A stretch of 64,000 nt of DNA from JAKFWF01 sp963750535 (GTDB lineage Bacteria; Pseudomonadota; Alphaproteobacteria; Rhizobiales; Hyphomicrobiaceae): positions 95,118 through 159,117 of the forward strand of contig CAVVRF010000038.1 in the NCBI GenBank assembly GCA_963750535.1, in the 5' to 3' direction. A model generated the notes under the pieces. The model saw nothing but the letters and a program-made list of their open reading frames with translations, ran no database searches and had not been told where the DNA came from. The position numbers and the translations under genes are program-made. This document shows, piece by piece, positions 1 through 9,661 of this stretch. Numbering within the stretch: the stretch's first letter is position 1; each line of letters opens with the position of its first letter.

Positions 1-243
1 TTCATGGTGTTCCCGACCAACGGCGCGGTGACCACCGTCAAGGGCTTCGAGATCATCGTGATCGGCGGCCTCGGATCGATCCCCGGCGCGTTGATTGGCG
101 GGCTGCTGCTGGGCCTCGTGGAAAGTCTGGGTACGTCGTTCATCTCCTCGCCCTATCAGAACGCCTACGGCTTCTTGCTGGTCATTCTGGTGCTGCTGGT
201 GCGGCCGAACGGGCTGTTCGGCGAGAAGGGACGCGAGGCATGA
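1..243 (+). CDS. livH: branched-chain amino acid ABC transporter permease, LivH-type (3' end only)
   Basis: The reading frame is already open at base 1 and ends at a TGA overlapping the next start, so only the C-terminal 80 residues are present. They contain the GGLGSIPGALIGGLLLGLVE stretch typical of the cytoplasmic loop and following membrane helix of LivH permeases, then a last hydrophobic helix (YGFLLVILVLLV) and a short basic tail. Family knowledge: LivH pairs with LivM to form the membrane channel for branched-chain amino acids or related amides and ureides. The downstream livG, livF and livM genes support the call. The substrate cannot be told from this fragment. Confidence 0.85.
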   Translation, partial: FMVFPTNGAVTTVKGFEIIVIGGLGSIPGALIGGLLLGLVESLGTSFISSPYQNAYGFLLVILVLLVRPNGLFGEKGREA

Positions 244-982
244 CTGCGGACGGCGACGGCGTGCTGGTGGCACAGGGCCTCGTCAAGCGGTACGGCGGGC
301 TCGTCGCCAACAACGGCGTCGGCATGCGCATCGACGCCGGCGAGGTGCGCGGGCTGATCGGGCCGAACGGCGCCGGCAAGACCACCTTCGTCAATCTGAT
401 CACCGGCATCGAGGTGCCCGACGCCGGCACGGTCCACCTCGGCCGGCGCGACATCACCGGTCTCGAGCCGCATCGCATCGCCGATGCCGGGCTGGTGCGC
501 TCGTTCCAGATGGCGCGGGTGTTCGGCAACCTCACCGCCACCGAGAACCTGATGATCCCGTACTTCGCCAGCGGCGCGACCGGGGGCACCGCCGAAGGCA
601 TCGCGCGCGCCGAGGAGCTGCTGCGGCTGTCGACGCTGCAGCCGCTCGCCGACGCACCGGCGAACGCGCTGTCGGGCGGCCAGCGCATGCTGCTGCAGGC
701 CTGCGCCGGCTTCATGATCCCCGGTCTCAAGGTCTATGTGCTCGACGAGCCGTTTGCCGGCATCAATCCGGTGGTGAAGGACACGCTGATCGATCTCATC
801 ATGTACGAGAACCGCACGCGCGGGATCACCTTCCTGATCGTCAGCCACGAGATGGAGATCATCCGCCGCATGTGTCCGCGGGTGACCGTGATGATCGCCG
901 GCAGCGTGGCGGCGGAAGGTTCTCTCGACGAGGTGGCGGCCCGCGAGGACGTGATCACCGCCTATCTGGGGCGGTCGGCGGC

Positions 983-986
<4 letters not shown>
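240..986 (+). CDS. livG: branched-chain amino acid ABC transporter ATP-binding protein, LivG-type
   Basis: The 248-residue protein is a complete ABC ATPase. Walker A (GPNGAGKT) lies at residues 41-48, the ABC signature LSGGQ at about 144-148, Walker B (VYVLDE) ends at about 170, and the switch histidine is in IVSHE near 203. The segment between Walker A and the signature has the layout of the LivG family, and the C-terminus is the short YLG type. The ATG overlaps the livH stop (ATGA), implying translational coupling. It should power import together with LivF through the LivH/LivM pore at the inner membrane. Confidence 0.93.
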
Positions 987-1701
<715 letters not shown>

Positions 1702-1717
<16 letters not shown>

Positions 1718-2703
1718 GCCGCAACTGGGGCGCGTTCGTCGACTGGCGGCGAGTGGCGTGGGCGACGCTGCTCGGCGCGCTGCCGGTTGCGGCGCTGCCG
1801 CTCGTCGCCGGCGAGTACGTGGTCCACGTGATGGCGATCGCCTGCTACTACGTGATCCTGGCGGCGAGCTGGAACCTGCTGGCCGGTTTCACCGGGCAGT
1901 TCTCGCTTGCCCACCACGGGTTCGCGGCGATCGGCGGCTACGCCTCGGGACTGCTCGTCTACCATCTGAAGACACCGCTGTGGGTCAGCGTGCCGTCCGG
2001 CATCGTGGCGGCCGGGCTCGCCGGCTTCATGATCGGCGTGCTGGTGCTCAGGATGCGCGCCATCTATCTGTCGATCGCCACCTGGGCATTCGCCGAGACG
2101 TTGCGGATCCTGCTGACCGCGGCCTATGAATTCACCCGCGGCGACCTCGGCCTCAGCGTACCCTCGCTCTACGGGCATGTCCGGCCGGTCGTCTACTACT
2201 ATACCTTCGCCATCATCGCCGCCGCCTGCCTGCTGCTGATGCACGTGATCCTGAAGTCGCCGGTCGGGTATTTCATGCGGGCGATCAAGGACGACCAGAT
2301 GCGGGCGACCTCCCTCGGCGTCGACACCACGCGCGTCAAGCTGTTCGCATTCGTCGTGTCGAGTGCCATGGCCGGCCTCGCCGGCGTGCTCAATGCGCAC
2401 TACGTGCTCACCCTTACTCCCTCGATCGTCGATTTCAGCGAGATGGCGAAGATCATCGTCATGGTGGTGATCGGCGGCATGGGCTCGTTCATCGGTCCAA
2501 TTCTCGCCGTGCCGCCGATCCATTTCCTGACCGCCTACCTCACCGACTGGGGCGAGTGGAGCATGGTCGTCTTCGCCGGTATCGTGATCGTCGTGATGCG
2601 CGCCTACCCGTCTGGCCTGGCGGGCGCAATCGACGCGGTGCGCCGCCGCCGGGCGAGTGCGCGCGACGCCGCTGCCGGCGCGCCGACGATGGACAGGCGC
2701 TGA
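1702..2703 (+). CDS. livM: branched-chain amino acid ABC transporter permease, LivM-type
   Basis: The 333-residue protein has about eight to ten hydrophobic segments. It carries LivM landmarks: the ASWNLLAGFTGQFSLAHHGF region after the second helix, the RMRAIYLSIATWAFAET stretch, and the EAA-like loop VVIGGMGSFIGP near the C-terminus. The start at 1702 lies inside the end of livF (16-base overlap), which suggests coupled translation. The gene order H-G-F-M differs from the common H-M-G-F order. No periplasmic binding protein gene is visible in the window; it may lie upstream of base 1. Confidence 0.92.
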
Positions 2704-2704
2704 G

Positions 2705-4135
2705 GTGAGCAAGCGCGGCTACTTGCTCGCGTGGGCGGCGATCGCGGCCGGGCTGGCGCTGGCGGCGGGCACGCTCGTCGCCTATCGCGGCCGGTTCGAC
2801 TACGCCTTCGAGCTCGTGGATATTCCGGCGGTCGCACTTGCCGCCGGACTGGTCCTCGCCGGCCTGCTGGTGCTGCCGCTGCCGTGGCTGATCGCGCGCA
2901 CCGCCCTGCATGAACGGGGCGGCGGCCGCGCCTTGCTCGCGTTCGTGGTCGGCGTCGGCATCGTGCTGCGTGCCGTCCTGTTCGTTACCGAGCCGGCGCT
3001 CGAGGACGACTACAACAGGTACCTGTGGGACGGCGGCGTCACGGCGCACGGCATTAATCCTTTTGCGCAGGCGCCGGCTGCCGCGATCGAGCAGGGCGAG
3101 GCGACCGCGATCGGGCGGCTTGCCATGTCGGCCGGCGTGGTGATGGAGCGGATCAACCATCCCGATCTCAAGACGATCTATCCGCCGGTGACGCAGGCGG
3201 CATTTGCGCTCGCCCATCGCCTCGCGCCGTGGAGCCTGACGGCCTGGCGCGTGCTCTGCCTCGGCGGCGAGATCGCCACGCTCGCACTGCTGCTGGCATT
3301 GCTCGGCGAAACCAGACGCAGCCCGCTGTGGGCGGCGCTCTACTGGTGGAACCCGCTGATCATCAAGGAACTGATCAACTCCGCGCACATGGAGGCGATC
3401 CTGATGCCGCTGGTGCTGGCCGCGCTGCTGCTGGCCGTGCGGCGACGGCCGACCGGCTCGATCCTGCTGCTCGGACTGGCCGCCGGCGCCAAGTTGTGGC
3501 CGGTGCTGCTGGCGCCGCTGCTGCTGCGGCCATTGCTCGCCCATCCGGCGCGCCTGCTCGCGTCGATGCTGCTGCTCGGCGCCATGCTCGTGGCGTGGGC
3601 GCTGCCGCCGCTGCTCGGCGGCATCGACGATACGTCGGGCTTCGTTGCGTTCGCCAGCCACTGGCAGACCAACAGCGCCCTGTTTCCAGCTCTCGCCAAA
3701 CTGGTCGATGCAACAATGACGCTCGCCGGCTGGGCCGTGCCGCCGAGCGGTCTCGTCGCCCGCGCGCTGCTCGGCGCGGCGGTGCTGGCGATCGCGGTCG
3801 GCGTTGCCTGGCGGCCCTGGAACGACGCCGCCGACCTGATGCGGAAAGCCGGCATCGTCGCGGCGGCGCTGTTTTTGTTGTCGCCGGCCCAGTTTCCCTG
3901 GTACGCCGCCTGGATGATGCCGTTTCTCGCATTCAATCCCATGATCTCGCTGCTGGCGCTCTCGGCGCTGCTGCCGATCTACTACAGCTCGTTCCATTTC
4001 CTGGCCCGCGAGCAGTACGACGTGTTCCGCTATGGCATCGTCTGGCTGATCTGGCTGCCGGCGTGGGCCGGCCTCGCCATCGAGCTGTGGCGGCGGCAGG
4101 CGAAGGCGCGCCACGGCGGAGCGGCGGATGCGTAG
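2705..4135 (+). CDS. GT-C fold membrane glycosyltransferase (GT87/GT39-like mannosyltransferase family)
   Basis: The 476-residue protein has roughly a dozen hydrophobic segments. The first extracytoplasmic loop carries an acidic motif EDDYNRYLWDG at about residues 97-107, the hallmark position of GT-C enzymes that use polyprenyl-phosphate sugars. A second conserved-looking block (HPDLKTIYPPVTQ) follows. A GTG at 2705, one base after the livM stop, is taken as the start because it sits in GGTGAGC right at the junction and gives a normal membrane N-terminus; an ATG at 2657 inside livM is possible. The next gene encodes a GT2 enzyme that could supply the lipid-linked sugar. The sugar and acceptor are unknown. 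Confidence 0.72.
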   Translation: MSKRGYLLAWAAIAAGLALAAGTLVAYRGRFDYAFELVDIPAVALAAGLVLAGLLVLPLPWLIARTALHERGGGRALLAFVVGVGIVLRAVLFVTEPALEDDYNRYLWDGGVTAHGINPFAQAPAAAIEQGEATAIGRLAMSAGVVMERINHPDLKTIYPPVTQAAFALAHRLAPWSLTAWRVLCLGGEIATLALLLALLGETRRSPLWAALYWWNPLIIKELINSAHMEAILMPLVLAALLLAVRRRPTGSILLLGLAAGAKLWPVLLAPLLLRPLLAHPARLLASMLLLGAMLVAWALPPLLGGIDDTSGFVAFASHWQTNSALFPALAKLVDATMTLAGWAVPPSGLVARALLGAAVLAIAVGVAWRPWNDAADLMRKAGIVAAALFLLSPAQFPWYAAWMMPFLAFNPMISLLALSALLPIYYSSFHFLAREQYDVFRYGIVWLIWLPAWAGLAIELWRRQAKARHGGAADA

Positions 4136-4842
4136 CGGTGCGCGCATCGGCGTCGTCATTCCGGCGCTGAACGAGGCCGCCGCGATCGGCCGCGTCGTCG
4201 CCGACGTGCCGGCCTGGGTCGATCACGTCGTGGTCGCCGACAACGGATCGAGCGACGACACCGGCCGGGTGGCCGAGGCAGCCGGTGCAACGGTCGTGGT
4301 CGAACGCGAGCGCGGCTATGGCGCGGCCTGCCTCGCCGGCATCGCCGCGCTGCGGCCGGTGGATATCGTCGTGTTCGTCGACGGCGACTATTCGGATCAT
4401 CCAGCCGACATGGCCGACCTCGTCGATCCGATCGCGGCCGGCAGTGCCGACTTCGTGCTGGCCTCCCGCGCCACCGGCGAGCGCGAGGCGGGATCGCTGA
4501 CGCCGCAGCAGGTCTTCGGCAACTGGCTCGCCACCCGCCTCATCGCCGGGATCTGGGGGCAGCACTATTCCGACCTCGGACCGTTCCGGGCGATCTCGGC
4601 GCCGGCACTGGCGGCGCTCGACATGCGTGACCGCAATTTCGGCTGGACGGTCGAGATGCAGATCAAGGCGGCGGAGCGGCAGCTCGCGCGTGCTCGAGGT
4701 GCCGGCCAGATATCGCCGCCGGATCGGGGTGTCGAAGGTCTCGGGCACGATCACCGGATCGGTGAAGGCCGGCGCCAAGATCCTCTACGTCATTGCCCGT
4801 CATGCTCGCGGGCGCAAGGCGCGCGCCATGCCGGGGGCGTAA
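4128..4842 (+). CDS. GT2 family glycosyltransferase, polyprenyl-phosphate sugar synthase-like (frameshifted)
   Basis: The N-terminal frame gives a clear GT2/DPM1-like domain: VVIPALNEAAAIGRVV, the nucleotide-sugar loop VVADNGSSDDT and the metal-binding DGD in VFVDGDYSDHP. The frame is lost near 4683-4690. The following bases in the next frame continue the family sequence (VLEVPARYRRR, then GVSKVSGTITGSVKAGAKIL) and stop at 4842. Total length is 3n+1, so one surplus base near 4685 would restore a 237-residue protein. It overlaps the end of the upstream GT-C gene by 8 bases, so the two probably work together on a lipid-linked sugar. A sequencing error is the simplest explanation of the break. 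Confidence 0.75.
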
Positions 4843-4851
4843 GGCGCCCGG

Positions 4852-6192
4852 CTATCCGCGCTGCAGCAGCCGGTCGACCATTGCGCCGGCGACGCCGAGA
4901 TAGTTCACCGGATCGACCAGCGCTTCGAGCTGCCGGCTGTCGAGATGCTTCGCGATGTCGGGCTCGGCCATCAGCTCGGGCAGGAGCCTGCCGCCCTTGT
5001 CGGCGGCGCGCCGGCAGGCGGCATAGACGAGGTCGTGCGCGGCGCCGCGTCCGGTGTGCTCGGCCAGCGCCATCATCACCGCCTCGGCGACGATCAGGCC
5101 GCCGGTGATGTCGAGGTTGCGGCGCATGCGCGCGGCGTCGACGATCAGCCCGTCGAGCATGAAGCGCGCCTGCTTCAGCGCGCCGGCGGTGGCGATGAAG
5201 CTCTCCGGCACCGCCACCCATTCGAGATGCCACGGGCCGGTCGCCCGCTCGTGGTCGGCGTGCATGCCGTCGAGCATCAGGCCGACGTGCTGGCGCACCG
5301 TCCTCGAGATCGCGATGATCAGCTCGCAGCTGATCGGGTTGCGCTTCTGCGGCATCGTCGAGGAGGCGCCGCGGCCGGTGACGAACGGCTCGAACACCTC
5401 GCCGATCTCGGTCTGCATCATCAGCATGACGTCGGTCGCGATCTTGCCGAGGCTGCCGGTGACGAGGCCGAGGAAGCAGATTGTCTCGGCGATGCTGTCG
5501 CGGGCCGAATGCCAGGTCATCGACGGCACCCCAAGGCCGAGATCGGCCATCAGCGCATCGTGCACGGCGAGGCCTTTGTCGCCGAGCGAGGCGAGCGTTC
5601 CGGCCGCGCCGGCGAACTCGCCGACCAGCACGCGCGGCTCGATCTGGGCCAGCCGCTCGCGGTGACGGCGGATCATCGACAGCCAGACGGCGGCCTTGTG
5701 GCCGAAGGTGACCGGCAGCGCGTGCTGCAGGTGGGTGCGACCGGCCATCACCGTGTCGCGATGGCGGCTGGCGAGGGCGGCAAGCGTGGTGTCGAGTGCT
5801 GCGAGATCGGCCTTGACGAGCGCCAGGCCGTCGCGGATCTGCAGGACCGTCGCGGTATCCATGATGTCCTGGGTGGTGGCGCCCCAGTGCAGGTAGCGGC
5901 CGGCCTCGCCGCAGTGCGGCGCCATCTGGTGGACGAGGCCGATGATCGGATAGCCGACGTTGTCGGTCTCGGCCTTGAGCTTGGCGAAGTCGATCGGCAC
6001 GTCGGCGCCGGCCTTCTCGATCGCGATCGCGGCTTCGGCCGGGATCACGCCGAGCCGGCCCTGCACGCGGGCGAGGCTGATCTCGACCCGGGCGGCCGCC
6101 TTGATGAAGGCCTCGTCGCAGAACACGGCGCGCATCTCGGGCGTGCCGAAGGCGTCGCGGTAGAGGATGGAATCGAACACGGCGGAGGGCAT
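4852..6192 (-). CDS. fumarase/aspartase-superfamily lyase, 3-carboxy-cis,cis-muconate cycloisomerase / adenylosuccinate lyase-like
   Basis: The 446-residue protein has the three conserved blocks of the superfamily. These are HWGATTQDIMDT at about 102-113, GRTHLQHALP with the conserved His at about 154, and the signature loop GASSTMPQKRNP at about 275-286 with its Ser. These lyases perform beta-elimination or, in PcaB, cycloisomerisation, as tetramers with shared active sites. The C-terminal half is closer to the PcaB-type cluster than to PurB, but none of the usual protocatechuate genes (pcaGHCDQ) are nearby, so the substrate is open. The gene runs convergently with the glycosyltransferase, with only 9 bases between stop codons. 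Confidence 0.8.
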   Translation of the reverse strand: MPSAVFDSILYRDAFGTPEMRAVFCDEAFIKAAARVEISLARVQGRLGVIPAEAAIAIEKAGADVPIDFAKLKAETDNVGYPIIGLVHQMAPHCGEAGRYLHWGATTQDIMDTATVLQIRDGLALVKADLAALDTTLAALASRHRDTVMAGRTHLQHALPVTFGHKAAVWLSMIRRHRERLAQIEPRVLVGEFAGAAGTLASLGDKGLAVHDALMADLGLGVPSMTWHSARDSIAETICFLGLVTGSLGKIATDVMLMMQTEIGEVFEPFVTGRGASSTMPQKRNPISCELIIAISRTVRQHVGLMLDGMHADHERATGPWHLEWVAVPESFIATAGALKQARFMLDGLIVDAARMRRNLDITGGLIVAEAVMMALAEHTGRGAAHDLVYAACRRAADKGGRLLPELMAEPDIAKHLDSRQLEALVDPVNYLGVAGAMVDRLLQRG

Positions 6193-6625
6193 GGCGGACC
6201 TGTCGGCTGGGCTGGGTCGATCGGCGTGGCACAGGATCAGGAATGGCGGTCGAGATCAAGTGCCGATCGGCGATGGCGGCATCGGCGTTCGGGACCGTAG
6301 CCGGGGCAGGGCCGCCGCCGATGCCGGACTGCCGACGCGACCGGCGATCGCCTGTCGATGAGGGGGAGCGCCAAAGTAGGAAGAATGCCGATCTTCCGCA
6401 CTCGCGCCTGGGGGCAACCCGTCAGTCCGCCCGGAAGTTCGTTGAGCGTCCCCAATTCTTCATGCAAATACACGGAGTGTCTGTAGGCACATCATCCGGC
6501 GTTCATGCAAGCGAGGGAGGGGGCCGCCGTCGGATCAGAGAAAATGCGGCTCGCGCCCGATCGTGAGAACGGCGCCGTGCAAGCGGCCGCCCCTCACCCT
6601 CGGCCGGCAAGAGCGCCGGCCTCTG

Positions 6626-6655
6626 CCCTCTCCCCCGAAGGGGCGGGGGAGAGGG
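6626..6655. repeat. 11-bp inverted repeat with G-rich loop
   Basis: CCCTCTCCCCC at 6626-6636 is perfectly complementary to GGGGGAGAGGG at 6645-6655, with an 8-base loop. No T-run follows on either strand, so it is not a typical intrinsic terminator. Similar CTCTCCCC/GGGGAGAG hairpins are common dispersed intergenic elements in GC-rich Proteobacteria. Confidence 0.6.
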
Positions 6656-6975
6656 GAACCGTGCTCGCCCGCTGCCGTTCCGCGAGCGTCATCCTGCCGA
6701 AGGTTTCGAGTGGTGACCAGCGCGCCCGGTCGCCGGCGACGCGGTCCCGGGTCTCGCGCATCCTGCGCTCGCCCGGGAAAGCAGGCTGGGAAAGGGGCGC
6801 TCATTTGGCGGCGATCCGCCTGCTGTACGAATACGCGCACGAGCGACCTCGTGCCTGCGGCGCCAGTCGAGCTCCCGCGGCCAGCGCCGAGCGCCGCCCC
6901 TCCCCTTGCTTCCCCGGCCGGAGCGCGGCAGCGCGCAGAGCCGGGGCCGCGTCGGCGGCGGGTTCAGCGCCGCTG

Positions 6976-7041
6976 CCTACTGCCCATTTCCTACTGCCAA
7001 CTGCCTACTGGCCATTGGCTACTGGCTATTCGCCACCCTCC
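6976..7041. repeat. tandem degenerate CTACTGCC/CTACTGGC repeats
   Basis: The units CCTACTGCCC, CCTACTGCCA, CCTACTGGCC and GCTACTGGCT follow each other with short spacers, then decay into pyrimidine-rich sequence. The degenerate 10-14 base periodicity is visible by eye. No protein function is expected from any frame. Confidence 0.55.
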
Positions 7042-7458
7042 ACTCCCCCAACTTATCCACGCCCGCCACCCCCGTGCCATACTCGCCCTCGTTCCGCTTC
7101 ATCGAGGGCGTGCTTCGAAGGCGTTCTGGTGCGGAGGCGGAATAGGACGGTCCGGGAATCACTGCGGTCACGCGCCGCACATTCTGGGAGGGCGCCGCGA
7201 CCCCTGTAGCGAGACCGGGGGCAGCCTGAGGCTCTAAGGAGGGCCTCGAAGACCTCGCCTAAAACGCGACGGGTGCCCCGCGAAAATCCGTCCGAGTGGG
7301 GTGGCTCTGGGCCACCTGAATGAAAGAATGCGGAAGACCGCCGTGGACCACGGCCGCCCCGCTCCCCCTCGCTTCCGAGGGGAAAAAGTGAAAATCACCA
7401 CCTGAATGACAACGCGATGCGATCGATTGCTTGTATGCACACCGAACTCGCATCGCTT

Positions 7459-7485
7459 GTAGGTTGGGTTAGCGGCCCAACCTAC
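7459..7485. repeat. 10-bp inverted repeat (GTAGGTTGGG ... CCCAACCTAC)
   Basis: GTAGGTTGGG at 7459-7468 and CCCAACCTAC at 7476-7485 form a perfect stem with a 7-base loop. It lies about 40 bases downstream of the BMP gene on that gene's strand. It lacks a T-run, so it may act as a 3' stem but is more likely a dispersed repeat; GTAGG-TGGGTTAGC hairpins are frequent between genes in alphaproteobacteria. Confidence 0.6.
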
Positions 7486-7526
7486 GCCCGAGCGCCGCCG
7501 CCGCAGACGCAGCGAGCCGACGCCGG

Positions 7527-8615
7527 CTACTTCGGCAGCGTGCCGTCGATGCCCTCGACGTAGAAGTTCATGGCCGACAGGTCCTTGTCGGAGATCTTCT
7601 CGCCGGACTTCAAGAATTCGGCGCCGCCCTGCTTCTTCAGCGGTCCGGTGAACGGATGCAGCTCGCCCTTGGCGATCTTGTCCTTGGCGGCATCGGCGAG
7701 GGCGGCGACATCGGCCGGCACCTTCTTGCCGTAGGGCGCGATCGTCAGCATGCCGGAGCTGAGCCCGCCCCAGACGTTGCCGGTCTTCCAGGTGCCATCC
7801 ATCACCGCCTTGACGCGGCTGATGTAGTACGGCGCCCAGTTGTTGACGAGCGCGGTGACCTGCGCGTTCGGCCCGAACGCCGACATGTTGGATGCCTGGC
7901 CGACGGCGACGATGCCGCGCTCCTCGGCGAACTTCATCGGCGCCGGGCTGTCAGTGTGCTGGAACAGAACGTCGGCGCCCTGGTCGGCGAGCGCCTTGGC
8001 GGCGTCGGCCTCCTTGCCCGGATCGAACCAGCTCGACACCCATATGATCTTGAACTTGACGTCTGGATTGACCGACTTGGCGCCGAGATAGGCGGCGTTG
8101 ATGCCCATCACCACCTCGGGAATCGGGAACGAGGCGATGTAGCCGATCGTGTTCGACTTGGTCATCTTGCCGGCGATGATGCCGGCGACATAGCGGCCCT
8201 CGTAGTAGCGGATGTTCGAGGTGGCAAGGTTTTCGGCCTGCTTGAAGCCCGAGACGTGCTCGAACTTCACCTTCGGGTTGCGGGTGGCGACCTTCAGCGT
8301 CGGGTTCATGAAGCCGAACGAGGTGGTGATCACGAGGTCGTTGCCGGCCTGCACGAGCTGGTCGACGACGCGCTCGGCGTCGGGGCCCTCCGACACGTTC
8401 TCGATGTGGGTGGTCTCGACCTTGTCGCCGAACTCCTTCTGCACCGCCAGCAAGCCCTGGTGATGCTGGTACGACCAGCCGTGATCGCCGATCGGGCCGA
8501 CGTAGACGAACGCGACCTTGGTCTTCTTCGCCTGCGCGATGGCGCCCGTGACCATGACCGCGGCCGCGAGTGCAATCGCTGCGCCGGTGAGCAGCGTGCG
8601 CTTGTTGAGATCCAT
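7527..8615 (-). CDS. BMP family ABC transporter substrate-binding protein
   Basis: The 362-residue protein has a signal peptide (KR, then a hydrophobic run ending AIAQA). The mature part follows the BMP/PnrA family pattern: VAFVYVGPIGDHGWSYQHHQG, then DLVITTSFGFMNPTLKVA, then NIRYYEGRYVAGIIAGKMT and VLFQHTDSPAP. Characterised members bind nucleosides or related bases. The start at 8615 has a strong GGAGGGG ribosome-binding site 8 bases upstream; a longer frame to 8636 has none. No permease or ATPase gene is adjacent, so it is an orphan binding protein. It is divergent from the FAH-family gene. Confidence 0.88.
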   Translation of the reverse strand: MDLNKRTLLTGAAIALAAAVMVTGAIAQAKKTKVAFVYVGPIGDHGWSYQHHQGLLAVQKEFGDKVETTHIENVSEGPDAERVVDQLVQAGNDLVITTSFGFMNPTLKVATRNPKVKFEHVSGFKQAENLATSNIRYYEGRYVAGIIAGKMTKSNTIGYIASFPIPEVVMGINAAYLGAKSVNPDVKFKIIWVSSWFDPGKEADAAKALADQGADVLFQHTDSPAPMKFAEERGIVAVGQASNMSAFGPNAQVTALVNNWAPYYISRVKAVMDGTWKTGNVWGGLSSGMLTIAPYGKKVPADVAALADAAKDKIAKGELHPFTGPLKKQGGAEFLKSGEKISDKDLSAMNFYVEGIDGTLPK

Positions 8616-8812
8616 CGAACAACCCCTCCGAACCATGAAATTCGCCTCGCGGCTGATGCGAACCGCACACTATCGGTCCTGCCGAGCGGTGCCAACTGCC
8701 AGACGGTGGAAGCATATGTGCGCCCACGCGCAGGGGCTTTACGCCGGCGCGGGAGCGGCCTACCCATGATCAATTGCAAATCCAAAAAGCAGCCGCGAGG
8801 AAGGAAAGACCC

Positions 8813-9661
8813 ATGAAGCTCGTTCGTTTTGGCGCCGTCGGGCACGAGAAGCCGGGCCTCGTCGATGCCGATGGCAAGATTCGCGATCTGTCCGCGCATG
8901 TGTCCGAGATCACCGGCGAGACACTGTCGCCGAGCCGCCTCGCGCAGCTGAAGGCGCTCGATCCGAAGTCGCTGCCGCTGGCACCCGACGGAGCGCGCAT
9001 CGGCGCGCCGGTCGCCAACGTGCGCAACTTCATCGCCGTCGGCCTCAATTACGTCGACCACGCCAAGGAGACCGGCTCGCCGATCCCGAAGGAGCCGATC
9101 CTGTTCAACAAGCTCGCCAACTGCATTGTCGGGCCGAACGACAACGTGATGGTGCCGAAGAACTCGATCAAGCTCGACTGGGAGGTCGAGATCGCGTTCG
9201 TGATCGGCACCCGCGCCCGCTACGTCGAGGAGAAGGATGCGCTGAAGCACGTGGCCGGCTACTGCATCTGCAATGACGTGTCCGAGCGCCACTTCCAGGC
9301 CGAGCGCGGTGGCCAGTGGATGAAGGGCAAGTGCTTCGAGACCTCGGGTCCGCTCGGACCCTGGCTCGTCACCACCGACGAGATCAAGGATGTCCAGAAC
9401 CTCGACATGTGGCTCGACGTGTCCGGCAAGCGCATGCAGACAGGCAATACCCGGACGATGATCTTCCCGATCGCCCATCTCGTGCATTACATCTCGCAGT
9501 TCATGGTGCTGGAGGCTGGCGACGTCGTGACGACCGGCACGCCGCCCGGCGTCGGCCTCGGTATGAAGCCGCCGGTATTCCTCAAGGCCGGCGACACCAT
9601 GAAGCTGCATATTGCCGGTCTTGGCGAGCAGATGCAGAAGGTGGTGCCGTTCAGGGAATGA
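8813..9661 (+). CDS. fumarylacetoacetate hydrolase (FAH) family protein, ureidoglycolate lyase-like
   Basis: The 282-residue protein has the short N-terminal domain (MKLVRFGAVGHEKPGLVDADG) followed by the FAH catalytic domain. Recognisable blocks are FIAVGLNYVDHAKE, PILFNKLANCIVGPND, the metal-binding WEVEIAFVIG, the CNDVSERHFQ acidic site, KCFETSGPLGPW, and the C-terminal GDVVTTGTPPGVGLG. Members hydrolyse or decarboxylate C-C or C-N bonds using Mg2+ or Mn2+. The N-terminal layout matches proteins annotated as ureidoglycolate lyase, but the exact substrate cannot be proved. An AAGGAAAG ribosome-binding site precedes ATG 8813. It sits back to back with the BMP gene. Confidence 0.85.
   Translation: MKLVRFGAVGHEKPGLVDADGKIRDLSAHVSEITGETLSPSRLAQLKALDPKSLPLAPDGARIGAPVANVRNFIAVGLNYVDHAKETGSPIPKEPILFNKLANCIVGPNDNVMVPKNSIKLDWEVEIAFVIGTRARYVEEKDALKHVAGYCICNDVSERHFQAERGGQWMKGKCFETSGPLGPWLVTTDEIKDVQNLDMWLDVSGKRMQTGNTRTMIFPIAHLVHYISQFMVLEAGDVVTTGTPPGVGLGMKPPVFLKAGDTMKLHIAGLGEQMQKVVPFRE

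Larger units (their letters stand above)
6193..7526. other. 1.3 kb stretch without a recognisable gene, rich in inverted repeats
   Basis: No frame here gives a protein with recognisable motifs or consistent codon use on either strand. The stretch holds several inverted repeats (6626-6655, 7459-7485), a run of CTACTGCC-like direct repeats (6976-7041), an 11-base sequence CACCTGAATGA occurring twice (about 7315 and 7399), and a GC-rich segment around 7170-7340 that can form several hairpins. It resembles the dispersed-repeat graveyards between genes in large alphaproteobacterial genomes. It also contains the region downstream of the BMP gene and the upstream region of the lyase gene. Confidence 0.6.

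Noticed and set aside
7369..7390. CCCCTCG-CTTC-CGAGGGG hairpin as a terminator
   Set aside because: It is followed by A residues on the plus strand and has its T-run on the wrong side on the minus strand.
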